Assembly: GCA_038131955.1 (NCBI GenBank)
Contig: JAYPQK010000002.1
Coordinates: 186,001 to 250,000 of the forward strand
Length of the DNA stretch: 64,000 bases
Direction of reading: 5' to 3'
From: SHAN690 sp038131955
GTDB taxonomy: Bacteria > Bacteroidota > Bacteroidia > Flavobacteriales_G > Salibacteraceae
The translations under genes and the position numbers were made by a program. Shown one piece after another: positions 1 through 7,496 of the stretch. The notes below the pieces were generated by a model. The model saw nothing but the letters and a program-made list of their open reading frames with translations, made no database searches and was not told the DNA's origin. Numbering within the stretch: position 1 is the first letter of the stretch; each line of letters starts with the position of its first letter.

Positions 1-709
1 GTCTACCCTGCCTCAAGACATCGGGGCCAGCCTCTAATACCTTCGTCTTCAGCGATGCCATGAATGCGGAGTCACTCAGAAGCAGACTCATGGAGTCAAT
101 CTGGTTCATCATATAACTGATCGCCGAACGATGACCATCGAAGTAATAGGGATGTTCTCCAATAACCATCTTTTGAAAAACCCACGCTCCCGCTTCATGC
201 AAATCCTTAGAAACACGCATCGTACTGTCGCCTTTTCTCGAATCGATCAATCCAACAACTACATCTCTGCGTATCCTGCTGAAGGACAGCGTGTCAGAAG
301 GCGCTATGACCAATCCGCTTGCATCAAACGACATCAACGCTGAAAGTCCCGAAAAGCCGTCCCCTATGGTGATAAAACGAAGACCCGCTTTATCCTCCTC
401 CTTCCAAATTGATTGAATAAATGCGGCCACCCCAGAAGAATCGAGCGTATTGAACTGGCTATCAGGTGCTACAACAATCGAATGACGCTCTTCTACCAAC
501 CATGTCAATTCTTGAGCCCAAGACTCCTTTTTCCACGCCGGATCTGAGCCGTCGTGAAAAGCAAAGAGAATCTCCTTTATCCCTGAATCAGGCCGATGAA
601 TGGCATACTCTACCGAAGTTTTCTTAAGCGTCCACTTCTCCGTGTTCACTGTTTGAGCATGGACTCCCAGCAAAGACAATATGAATATGAGCGTAATAGG
701 ATACTTCAT
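1..709 (-). CDS. Secreted alpha/beta-hydrolase-like protein, 3' end cut by window edge
   Basis: Open frame of about 236 codons running off the left edge, starting ATG at 709 and beginning MKYPITLIFILSLLGVHAQ, a clear signal peptide. The rest resembles secreted esterases of the PHB-depolymerase/dienelactone-hydrolase type: an early FAFHDGSD strand-turn (about residues 49-56), an elbow-like segment IGDGFSG at 115-121 and a late FDGHR that could carry the catalytic histidine. Where family members have Ser or Cys in the elbow (G-x-S-x-G), this protein appears to have Gly118, so it may be non-catalytic; the alignment is by eye. A perfect TAATTTTG promoter box lies 7 bases before the start. Fold assignment is tentative; the open frame and export signal are firm. 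Confidence 0.6.
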   Translation of the reverse strand, partial: MKYPITLIFILSLLGVHAQTVNTEKWTLKKTSVEYAIHRPDSGIKEILFAFHDGSDPAWKKESWAQELTWLVEERHSIVVAPDSQFNTLDSSGVAAFIQSIWKEEDKAGLRFITIGDGFSGLSALMSFDASGLVIAPSDTLSFSRIRRDVVVGLIDSRKGDSTMRVSKDLHEAGAWVFQKMVIGEHPYYFDGHRSAISYMMNQIDSMSLLLSDSAFMASLKTKVLEAGPDVLRQGR

Positions 710-716
710 GGGGCGG

Positions 717-724
717 CAAAATTA
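717..724 (-). promoter_or_regulatory. Promoter -7 box of the hydrolase-like gene
   Basis: On the minus strand this reads TAATTTTG, a perfect match to the Bacteroidota consensus TAnnTTTG. Only 7 bases separate it from the ATG at 709, so transcription would begin at or beside the start codon. Confidence 0.5.
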
Positions 725-760
725 GTAATGCATTCATGCCTGAAACCGTGACTGGTTTAA

Positions 761-768
761 TACTTTCG
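761..768 (+). promoter_or_regulatory. Probable -7 box of ndk
   Basis: TACTTTCG, one base off TAnnTTTG, 25 bases upstream of the ndk ATG. No TTG is present at the expected -33 distance, so the call rests on the -7 box alone. Confidence 0.35.
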
Positions 769-793
769 CGCCCCGAAAAGAATCAAAGAAAAC

Positions 794-1213
794 ATGGCAG
801 GTAACATCACCTTTACAATGATCAAGCCCGAGGCAGTAGCCAACGGTAACGAAGGAGCAATCATCGCAAAAATGCAATCGGCAGGTTTCCGCGTGGTTGC
901 CATGAAGAAGACTCAACTGAGCCTCGAGCGTGCAGGTAAATTTTATGCAGTTCACGCCGAGCGTCCTTTCTACGGAGAATTGACAGAATACATGTCTTCT
1001 GGACCGATCGTGGCTATGATCTTGGAAAAAGACAACGCAGTAACCGACTTCCGCACCTTGATCGGAGCGACTGACCCTAGCGAAGCTGCAGAGGGTACTA
1101 TCCGAAAGGAGTTTGCAGAGTCCAAAGCAAAGAATGCTGTTCACGGAAGCGACAGCGATGAGAACGCAGCCATCGAGGCAAGCTTCTTCTTCGCTGACTT
1201 GGAGCGTTTCTAA
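794..1213 (+). CDS. ndk: Nucleoside diphosphate kinase
   Basis: 139 residues, the normal size for this enzyme, which moves the gamma-phosphate of ATP onto NDPs through a phosphohistidine to balance nucleotide pools. The N-terminal TFTMIKPEAV motif and the active-site NAVHGSD segment with His117 are intact, followed by the expected SDENAAIEASFFF tail. It is cytoplasmic. The stop is followed after 2 bases by the next ATG, so it probably shares a transcript with the DinB-like gene downstream. Identification is secure. Confidence 0.97.
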   Translation: MAGNITFTMIKPEAVANGNEGAIIAKMQSAGFRVVAMKKTQLSLERAGKFYAVHAERPFYGELTEYMSSGPIVAMILEKDNAVTDFRTLIGATDPSEAAEGTIRKEFAESKAKNAVHGSDSDENAAIEASFFFADLERF

Positions 1214-1215
1214 TC

Positions 1216-1677
1216 ATGCCCCAGGCAAAAGACAAAGCGTTCTTTTTAGACGCTATCCAAAAACTCAGGACTTGCACCCCGGAGCAAAAACCGCTCTGGG
1301 GTTCTATGTCCCCTCAGCATATGGTGGAGCACGTGGTAGGCTCTTGGCGGATATCGAATGGGCGAGCTCGCGTACCGGCCATGCTCTCTGGTGAAGAATT
1401 GGAAAAGCGTCGTCTGTTCCTCTTTAGCGACAAAGAATATAAGCAAAACATCGCCAATCCGATCTTTGCGAAAGGCGAGCCGCCATTGAGAAAGCCTTCA
1501 CTCGACGTAGCGATCGACCAACTCGAAGATGAAATGAACGCATTCTTTGAGTATCACGAGGCACATCCCGATGCCATAGAGACGCATCCTGTGTTTGGCG
1601 ACTTGGATTTTGATGGATGGATGCTGTTCCAAACCAAACACATGGGACATCACATGCGTCAGTTCGGACTTCTCTAA
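1216..1677 (+). CDS. DinB/DUF1569-like four-helix protein
   Basis: 153 residues with two His-containing segments typical of the DinB/YfiT-like metal-binding fold: MSPQHMVEHV near residue 30 and QTKHMGHHMRQFGLL at the very C-terminus. Members are small helical-bundle proteins, some of them metal-dependent transferases; the substrate here cannot be inferred. It starts 2 bases after ndk and prfC begins 11 bases after its stop, suggesting an ndk-dinB_like-prfC transcript. Family is fairly clear, function is not. Confidence 0.7.
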   Translation: MPQAKDKAFFLDAIQKLRTCTPEQKPLWGSMSPQHMVEHVVGSWRISNGRARVPAMLSGEELEKRRLFLFSDKEYKQNIANPIFAKGEPPLRKPSLDVAIDQLEDEMNAFFEYHEAHPDAIETHPVFGDLDFDGWMLFQTKHMGHHMRQFGLL

Positions 1678-1688
1678 GACCTAGTTTC

Positions 1689-3290
1689 ATGAAGTACAAG
1701 GAAGAGATCAATCGGCGAAAGACCTTCGCTATCATTTCACACCCGGATGCGGGAAAGACAACGCTGACGGAGAAATTCCTATTGTTTGGCGGAGCGATTC
1801 AGACTGCAGGCGCGGTGAAATCGAACAAGATCAAGAAAACCGCTGCTTCTGACTTCATGGAGATCGAAAGACAAAGAGGTATCTCAGTGGCTACTTCCGT
1901 GATGTCTTTCGAGTACAAAGGCAACCTCATCAACCTTCTCGACACCCCCGGTCACAAGGACTTCGCAGAAGATACCTACCGCACGCTCTCGGCTGTAGAT
2001 AGCGTCATCCTGGTAGTCGACAGTGTGAATGGCGTAGAGGAACAAACCAAACGATTGACGGAAGTATGCCGCATGCGCGATACACCGATCATCGTCTTTG
2101 TGAATAAAATGGACCTTGAAGGTCGGGACTCCTTCGACCTGGTCGACGAAATCGAAAGTAACTTAGGCATCAAGGTTAGGCCTTTGAGCTGGCCGATCAA
2201 TAAGGGTAAGAGATTCAAAGGTGTTTACAACCTACATCAACACGAACTCAATCTATTCGAGGCGAACAAAACTAAAATGGCCACGGAAGTCGTCTCTTTC
2301 GACGATCTCAACGACAGCAAGCTGGATGAATTGATCGGAGAAGATGCGGAACAATTGAGAGAGGATGTCGAGCTGATCGAAGGGGTTTATGAACCATTCG
2401 ACAAAGAGAAGTACCTAAAGGGGCAATTGGCGCCGGTGTTCTTTGGTAGTGCGGTGAACAACTTCGGCATCAAGGAGATGCTAGACACCTTTACCGAGAT
2501 CGCGCCAACTCCTCTGCCCCGTCCTAGCTCGAAAGGCCCTATTGACCCATACCAGGATAAGTTCAGTGGATTCATTTTTAAGATCCACGCCAACCTTGAT
2601 CCGAATCACCGAGACCGTATCGCTTTCCTTCGCGTTTGTTCAGGCGAATTCGAGAGAAACAAATTTTTCCACCACACACGTCTATCGAAGCAGTTTCGAT
2701 TCAGCAATCCTTACAGCTTCTTAGCGCGAGAAAAAAGCGTGATCGATAAGGCTTTCCCCGGAGACGTGATCGGATTATACGATACCGGAAACTTCAAGAT
2801 CGGTGATACGCTCACAGAAGGCGAGGAATTTCAGTTCCAAGGCATCCCAAGCTTTTCGCCTGAGATCTTCCGGGAGGTGGTCAATAAGGACCCGATGAAG
2901 TCAAAACAGCTAGACAAAGGAGTTCGACAATTGACGGACGAAGGAGTGGCGCAGCTATTCATTCAGCAACCCGGAAACAAGAAGATCATCGGTACAGTAG
3001 GAGAGCTTCAGTTCGAAGTGATCAAGTATCGACTGAACGAAGAATACGGAGCATCGTGCGACCTTGTCCACAAGAGCTTCTATAAAGCGTGCTGGATCAC
3101 GACCACCGATCAGAAGCAGCTAGATGAATTCATTCGCATCAAGGCTTCGGAGATTGCGTTTGACAAGGATGAGAACCCTGTGTTCCTTGCACCTAGCGCA
3201 TGGATGCTTCAAATGGCTCAAGAGAACTACCCAAAACTGACCTTTCACTTCACGTCAGAATTTAAAACGGCGGCCAAAGTCGAGGGATAG
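1689..3290 (+). CDS. prfC: Peptide chain release factor 3
   Basis: 533-residue translational GTPase that recycles RF1/RF2 from the terminating ribosome. G1 is SHPDAGKTT (about residues 17-25), followed by RQRGIS, DTPGHKDF (85-92) and NKMD (about 140). The open frame extends 24 codons upstream, but that part lies inside the preceding gene; ATG 1689 gives MKYKEEINRRKTFAIISHPDAGKT, the expected RF3 N-terminus. Length matches the family (about 530), so domains II and III are complete. Confidence 0.96.
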   Translation: MKYKEEINRRKTFAIISHPDAGKTTLTEKFLLFGGAIQTAGAVKSNKIKKTAASDFMEIERQRGISVATSVMSFEYKGNLINLLDTPGHKDFAEDTYRTLSAVDSVILVVDSVNGVEEQTKRLTEVCRMRDTPIIVFVNKMDLEGRDSFDLVDEIESNLGIKVRPLSWPINKGKRFKGVYNLHQHELNLFEANKTKMATEVVSFDDLNDSKLDELIGEDAEQLREDVELIEGVYEPFDKEKYLKGQLAPVFFGSAVNNFGIKEMLDTFTEIAPTPLPRPSSKGPIDPYQDKFSGFIFKIHANLDPNHRDRIAFLRVCSGEFERNKFFHHTRLSKQFRFSNPYSFLAREKSVIDKAFPGDVIGLYDTGNFKIGDTLTEGEEFQFQGIPSFSPEIFREVVNKDPMKSKQLDKGVRQLTDEGVAQLFIQQPGNKKIIGTVGELQFEVIKYRLNEEYGASCDLVHKSFYKACWITTTDQKQLDEFIRIKASEIAFDKDENPVFLAPSAWMLQMAQENYPKLTFHFTSEFKTAAKVEG

Positions 3291-3384
3291 GGAAATTCAT
3301 TTATCTTAGCTGTGGCAGAGCGCCAAACTGCAAAACACTAGAAAACACGGGGTTTTCAGAAATTAGAACATATTGATTATTTGT

Positions 3385-3392
3385 TATTTTTG
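3385..3392 (+). promoter_or_regulatory. Probable -7 box for the 3429 lipoprotein gene
   Basis: TATTTTTG matches TAnnTTTG exactly, 36 bases before the ATG at 3429. No TTG lies at the right distance upstream. The gap from prfC makes an independent promoter plausible. Confidence 0.4.
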
Positions 3393-3428
3393 ACGCGTTT
3401 TGATCGTCATGTAACCCACGAATATCAA

Positions 3429-4331
3429 ATGAAAAAGAGACATCTTTCACTTCTTCTAGCAGGATCAACAGCCTTGATGTTGGCTTCATGCGGCGGAGAA
3501 ACCGAGCAATCCAATGCTCCAGAACCAACTGATGACCAACCTGTAATTTCGGATGCAACTCCGATCGGTTTCGGCGAGCAAGGTTCAACTGTGTACACCG
3601 TACCAAGCCCAAACGAACTCTTCTCGATCATCAAGGATAGCGAACTCCCCTTCCGTGATGACCTCGTAAGCACCGAAACCCAGATCTATTCTTCTTCGAA
3701 AGATCAGGCGCTGAACTTTGGTAGAATTACAGCAGACATTGCCTACACTGCGTCTTATGACAAGTTTCAAGAGTCCATGGCCAACTTTGACTACCTACGT
3801 CAGATCGGTGACGACCTTGGCATCTCGTATGTCTTCGACGAAGTCATGGTGGACCGTGTGAAAAACAACATGGACAACGCTGACTCTTTGGAGGTGATCT
3901 CAACCGGATCATATCAGCGCATCATCGGAATGCTCGAAGAGAATGAGAAAGGTTCTACGCTAGCGATCATCGCCACTGGTGGTTTTGTAGAAAGCATTTA
4001 CATCCTTACCAACTTGATTGGTGAGTACGAAGAAGGTAGCGATGTGATCCAGCGATTGGCTGACGAGAAGCTAGTCATGGAGAATGTCATGGACTATCTC
4101 AAGATGTACGAAGACGAAGAGCGCGTGAAAGACGTTCTCACTGACCTTGCTCCTGTTGCCGACATTTTCCTTAACCTGAAAGAGGAAAAAGCTTCTGAAA
4201 ATCTTCAAAAGAATGGCGACAAGGTTGTTCTTGGTGGATATCGCGTTGTGATGACTGCTGAAGAATTCAACCAACTGAAGCAAGCTGCTACCGATTATAG
4301 AATTTCATTTGCAAACGCAAGTCAAAGCTAA
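3429..4331 (+). CDS. Lipoprotein of unknown function
   Basis: 300 residues starting MKKRHLSLLLAGSTALMLASCGGE; LMLASC is a lipobox, so the mature protein should be lipid-anchored at Cys19. I recognise no domain. The mature part is acidic and mostly helical with no obvious repeats, and a segment around residues 160-200 (EENEKGSTLAIIATGGFVES) looks like a buried strand/helix pair. The open frame extends upstream to 3381, but the signal peptide fixes the start at 3429. One base separates its stop from the next exported protein, so the two are probably co-transcribed and may work together at the envelope. Confidence 0.75.
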   Translation: MKKRHLSLLLAGSTALMLASCGGETEQSNAPEPTDDQPVISDATPIGFGEQGSTVYTVPSPNELFSIIKDSELPFRDDLVSTETQIYSSSKDQALNFGRITADIAYTASYDKFQESMANFDYLRQIGDDLGISYVFDEVMVDRVKNNMDNADSLEVISTGSYQRIIGMLEENEKGSTLAIIATGGFVESIYILTNLIGEYEEGSDVIQRLADEKLVMENVMDYLKMYEDEERVKDVLTDLAPVADIFLNLKEEKASENLQKNGDKVVLGGYRVVMTAEEFNQLKQAATDYRISFANASQS

Positions 4332-4332
4332 G

Positions 4333-4878
4333 ATGAAGGGAATGATTAGACTTATTGGACTCACGGCGATCCTATCTGGGTTCATGTTGACAACCACTGT
4401 TGCTCAAGATTGCAACAACTTTCACAAGAGAAAGTGTTATGGCTCTGACAACGCATACATGCGTTACAACTCACAATCGAAGAGTGGAATGTTCGTTTTG
4501 GGACATACCTCTGACCTTGTCTTTGTTGCGCACGCCGGTCAAGACTATCACATCAGCCTCTGTCAAGATAAGAAGGTTGAAGAACCATTGAAGTTTCAAG
4601 TGATAGACGGACGAAGTAAAGAAGTGTTGTTTGACAACCAGAATGCAGCCTTGGATGTACCTGCTGAAGGAACGGAAGATGGCGAAAACACCTTACCACA
4701 ATCCTTTGAATTCTCTGCAGATAACACGAAGAAGATCATCCTCCGCATTACTGCTCCTGGTCCTCCCCCTGAGGAAGGAGATGGTAAGAAAGGAAAGAAT
4801 GCTGAACCAGATCCAGAAGATCTCTTCTGTGTAGGAGTTCTTGTTGAGAGTATGCCTACTCCGAAGCTAGGTTTCTGA
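4333..4878 (+). CDS. Secreted protein of unknown function
   Basis: 181 residues beginning MKGMIRLIGLTAILSGFMLTTTVAQDC, a signal peptide with probable cleavage after AQ. The mature protein has several Cys residues (DCNNFHKRKCYG, LCQDKK, FCVGV) that could form periplasmic disulfides, and a Pro/Gly/Lys-rich acidic stretch near the C-terminus. It lies 1 base after the lipoprotein gene and ends at a strong hairpin terminator, so it closes that two-gene unit. No family recognised. Confidence 0.75.
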   Translation: MKGMIRLIGLTAILSGFMLTTTVAQDCNNFHKRKCYGSDNAYMRYNSQSKSGMFVLGHTSDLVFVAHAGQDYHISLCQDKKVEEPLKFQVIDGRSKEVLFDNQNAALDVPAEGTEDGENTLPQSFEFSADNTKKIILRITAPGPPPEEGDGKKGKNAEPDPEDLFCVGVLVESMPTPKLGF

Positions 4879-4897
4879 TCTCTTCAAATTATTAATG

Positions 4898-4928
4898 AAA
4901 AGCCTCTCCGAAATGGGAGGCTTTTTTT
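4898..4928 (+). terminator. Rho-independent terminator
   Basis: AAAGCCTCTCC and GGGAGGCTTT form a stem of about 10 bp around a short loop, followed by a run of seven T. It ends the 3429-4878 unit and faces the broken minus-strand gene behind it. Confidence 0.85.
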
Positions 4929-4966
4929 ATGGTGCAATCACCAAGCGTTCTTCTGCGGAGAGATGT

Positions 4967-6048
4967 TCACCCAGAACCAAAGAATCCACCACCGACGATA
5001 AGGCGGTGCTCATCACTAACCAAGATGCCTTCAATGTCGTAAGGAATAACACCGTCAAACGTATTCACCGTCTCTCTCGCGTAGGAAACGATTCCTCCAC
5101 ATGATACGGTATCTCCTCCGGGAGTCACCACTTTCTTAAGCCCCCACCTACGTACAGCACATCACCTTTAGCATACAGTGTGTGGACATATGAAAAGTCC
5201 ATGCTGTTCTGTGGAATGAACCCAAGATCTGGTGACTTCTATTCCTGTCCGTCCCAATACGCCATCCGCAAAAGGTCATTTGCTCCACTTTGAGTAAAAC
5301 TCCCGGCTACCCAAAGTGTATCCTTAAAAACTTCGCTAGCATAAACCGTCCCATTGAATCCTTGCCCCATGGCATGCCATTGAGTACCGTCCCATCGAGC
5401 CACTCCGTTCACCTCCACACCACCCGCGTACTTAAAGTTTCCTACCATGTAGAGCTGGTCATTATAAACCTTCATTTGATGTGGGTACATAAGCGGAGCC
5501 GTTCCGTCAATTCCATCAGCTAGTCCAATACCCATCGAATTCCATTGGGTTCCGTCCCAACGGGCAACACCTCGGATGGTATCGTCACCGACTACATCGA
5601 ACTCGCCTGAGATGAGCACTTCGCCTTGGTAGATGAGTACATCATAAATGTTCGGAACGTTGGAGAAGCCAGTAGCAGTTGTTAATGTCACTTTCTCGCC
5701 AACTTCAGTCAACGTGTCTCCATAGTAGAGTAGCAATGCGTTGCTATCATCTACTTCTTCATACTTCGCAATGAAAAGAGAGTCGCCAAATGGAAACAAG
5801 GAGTGAACGGGATCGCTGAGCTCAACATTGAAAGGCAGCCACTGATTATCCGACAACTTCGCCATATGACCGACAGATTCGCCGCATATAGTCGTGAAGA
5901 AACCGGTACTGAGAATCTCTCCATGATGAGCACAGATATCTACCATGACACCGTTCATGGTCTGTATGGAACAAAAAGCTTGAAAACTCTGTGCTTCGAT
6001 TGAACTCCATATCGAGAGTCCTACGAACAGTGTCAATACGCGTTTCAT
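4967..6048 (-). pseudogene. Broken secreted WDGxxW-repeat (beta-propeller-like) gene
   Basis: The intact 5' part (5239-6048) encodes 269 residues: a signal peptide ending SSIEAQ, then repeats of the type ARWDGTQWNSMG and ARWDGTQWHAMG with GNF/GSF-like strands, as in secreted kelch/delta-60-like propellers. The third repeat reads AYWDGQE then TAG (5239-5241) where the pattern demands Trp (TGG), so a nonsense change is likely. Reading through gives KSPDLGFIPQ and LYVGGGL, then a second stop (5125-5127). Adding one base to the C5 run at 5141-5145 restores LKKVVTPGGDTVSCGG, which stays open to a stop at 4967-4969. Two lesions of different kinds argue for real decay, though the homopolymer indel could be a read error. 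Confidence 0.75.
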
Positions 6049-6134
6049 AGACAGGATAAGAAGAGTAAAATTAATTCACACTTCCTTCAACTGCATCGCA
6101 AAAAACTAGAAGATTTCTACCGTTCTCTAATTCG

Positions 6135-6641
6135 TCACCCCTTGATCTGCGCTAAGGAAGCTTCGATCTGTTGGTCAAGCGCCTGCGTCCATTGCTTAGC
6201 ATCCGGTCCGTAGCCCGCCTTGGCTAGAGCTTGGATCTCGTACTGACCTGTGGTTGGGTTCTTGATCATATTGAACACCCAGATGGTTGGATAGCCTCTT
6301 ACTTGGAAGGCTTGCTGAAGTCCTGCATTCTGCTGACGGATGTTGTCTGGCAACTGCTTTCGACGCGGGAAGTCGAGTTCGAGTAACACCACATTCTCAT
6401 TCGCCCATTGATCAAAATGCTCTGTATCAAAAACGGATGCTTTCAATCGCTTACACCATCCGCACCAGTCGGAACCGGTGAAGTTCGCCATGATGGGCTT
6501 GCCTGATTCTTCAGACATCTTAATCGCCTTATCGAGACTCACCTCCCACCCCTCTTGGGAAGCCGTGTATTCAGCTTGGGCTTGCGCCTGGTTGGCAAAT
6601 GAAAGGATGGCAATCAAAAGAGGTAAGATCAATCGAAGCAT
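6135..6641 (-). CDS. Exported thioredoxin-family protein
   Basis: 168 residues from ATG 6641 (MLRLILPLLIAILSFANQAQAQ, a good signal peptide). The thioredoxin-like domain has the active site SDWCGWCKRL at about residues 58-67 and a cis-Pro loop RGYPTIWVF, so it should be a periplasmic thiol-disulfide oxidoreductase of the thioredoxin_7 type. An in-frame ATG at 6665 adds MILENNAR. A TACCTTTG box on the minus strand at 6676-6683 would place the transcript start just before 6665, so the longer form is possible. Substrate unknown. Confidence 0.88.
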   Translation of the reverse strand: MLRLILPLLIAILSFANQAQAQAEYTASQEGWEVSLDKAIKMSEESGKPIMANFTGSDWCGWCKRLKASVFDTEHFDQWANENVVLLELDFPRRKQLPDNIRQQNAGLQQAFQVRGYPTIWVFNMIKNPTTGQYEIQALAKAGYGPDAKQWTQALDQQIEASLAQIKG

Positions 6642-6675
6642 ACGTGCGTTGTTTTCTAAAATCATAATCGAATGT

Positions 6676-6683
6676 CAAAGGTA
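6676..6683 (-). promoter_or_regulatory. Probable -7 box of the thioredoxin gene
   Basis: Minus-strand TACCTTTG, a perfect TAnnTTTG match, 10 bases before the ATG at 6665 and 34 before the ATG at 6641. It bears on the choice of start codon. Confidence 0.45.
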
Positions 6684-6860
6684 AGGTTTCCACTTATCAA
6701 ACTTGGGTGACTGCGGTTACACAGTTCCTAAGAGTTCTTAAGCAAGCTTCGTGCCTCTCTCCATAATCGAACGCACGTCGGAAACCAATGTTGCTCATCT
6801 GTGCACTTGAATTGGTTGAATGATTGTTGGTTCGAACAGTTTCAACAGTAGATATGCCCC

Positions 6861-6868
6861 TATCTTCG
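6861..6868 (+). promoter_or_regulatory. Probable -7 box of recR
   Basis: TATCTTCG, one mismatch to TAnnTTTG, ending 5 bases before the recR ATG. The same TATCTTCG box and near-identical spacing occur in front of mutA. Confidence 0.45.
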
Positions 6869-6873
6869 CGGCT

Positions 6874-7494
6874 ATGGAACTACCATCGAAACTACTGGAA
6901 CGCACGGTATCCTATTTTGAGAGTCTGCCCGGTGTAGGACGCAGAACGGCGCTCCGGTATACGCTCGAATTGCTCAAGATGAACCAGGAGGAAGCTCAGC
7001 GTTTTGGTCAGTCGATCACCCAATTGGTCAACGAGTTAGGATTCTGTACCATTTGCCACAACGTTTCTGATGATGAAGTATGCCAGATCTGCGCCCACCC
7101 AAAGCGAGATAAAGGAACAATCTGTGTGGTGGAAGACCTGCGCGACCTGCTCGCCATCGAATCTACCGGACAATATTATGGCGTGTACCATGTTCTTGGT
7201 GGCGTGATCTCACCCCTCGACGGTGTCGGCCCTGCCGATCTGCATATCGAAACCTTACTGACGCGCACCGAAAACGCGGAATGCAAAGAGATCATCTTTG
7301 CGCTTCCCGCGACAATGGAAGGCGACACTACTAATTTCTACCTCTACAAACGATTACTTGATAAACCCGTCAAAGTAACCTCTCTAGCCCGTGGAGTAGC
7401 TATCGGAAATGAGCTGCAGTACACTGACGAACTTACACTAGGACGATCCATTCAAGGTCGACTCCTGTACGAAAACTCTATGCGAAACTCCTGA
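6874..7494 (+). CDS. recR: Recombination mediator RecR
   Basis: 206 residues, normal for RecR, which with RecF/RecO loads RecA at gaps. In order: a helix-hairpin-helix (LPGVGRRTALR, about 18-28), a four-Cys zinc motif (CTICHNVSDDEVCQIC) and a Toprim domain (TICVVEDLRDLLAIESTGQYYGVYHVLGG). The frame is open upstream to 6820, but MELPSKLLERTVSYFESLPGVG at 6874 is the family N-terminus. The next gene starts 2 bases after the stop. Confidence 0.96.
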   Translation: MELPSKLLERTVSYFESLPGVGRRTALRYTLELLKMNQEEAQRFGQSITQLVNELGFCTICHNVSDDEVCQICAHPKRDKGTICVVEDLRDLLAIESTGQYYGVYHVLGGVISPLDGVGPADLHIETLLTRTENAECKEIIFALPATMEGDTTNFYLYKRLLDKPVKVTSLARGVAIGNELQYTDELTLGRSIQGRLLYENSMRNS

Positions 7495-7496
7495 GC

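Noticed and set aside
734..1144. 136-codon minus-strand frame opposite ndk
   Set aside because: It is antisense to a certain gene, Cys/His-rich without a domain, and mirrors ndk codon usage; a shadow.
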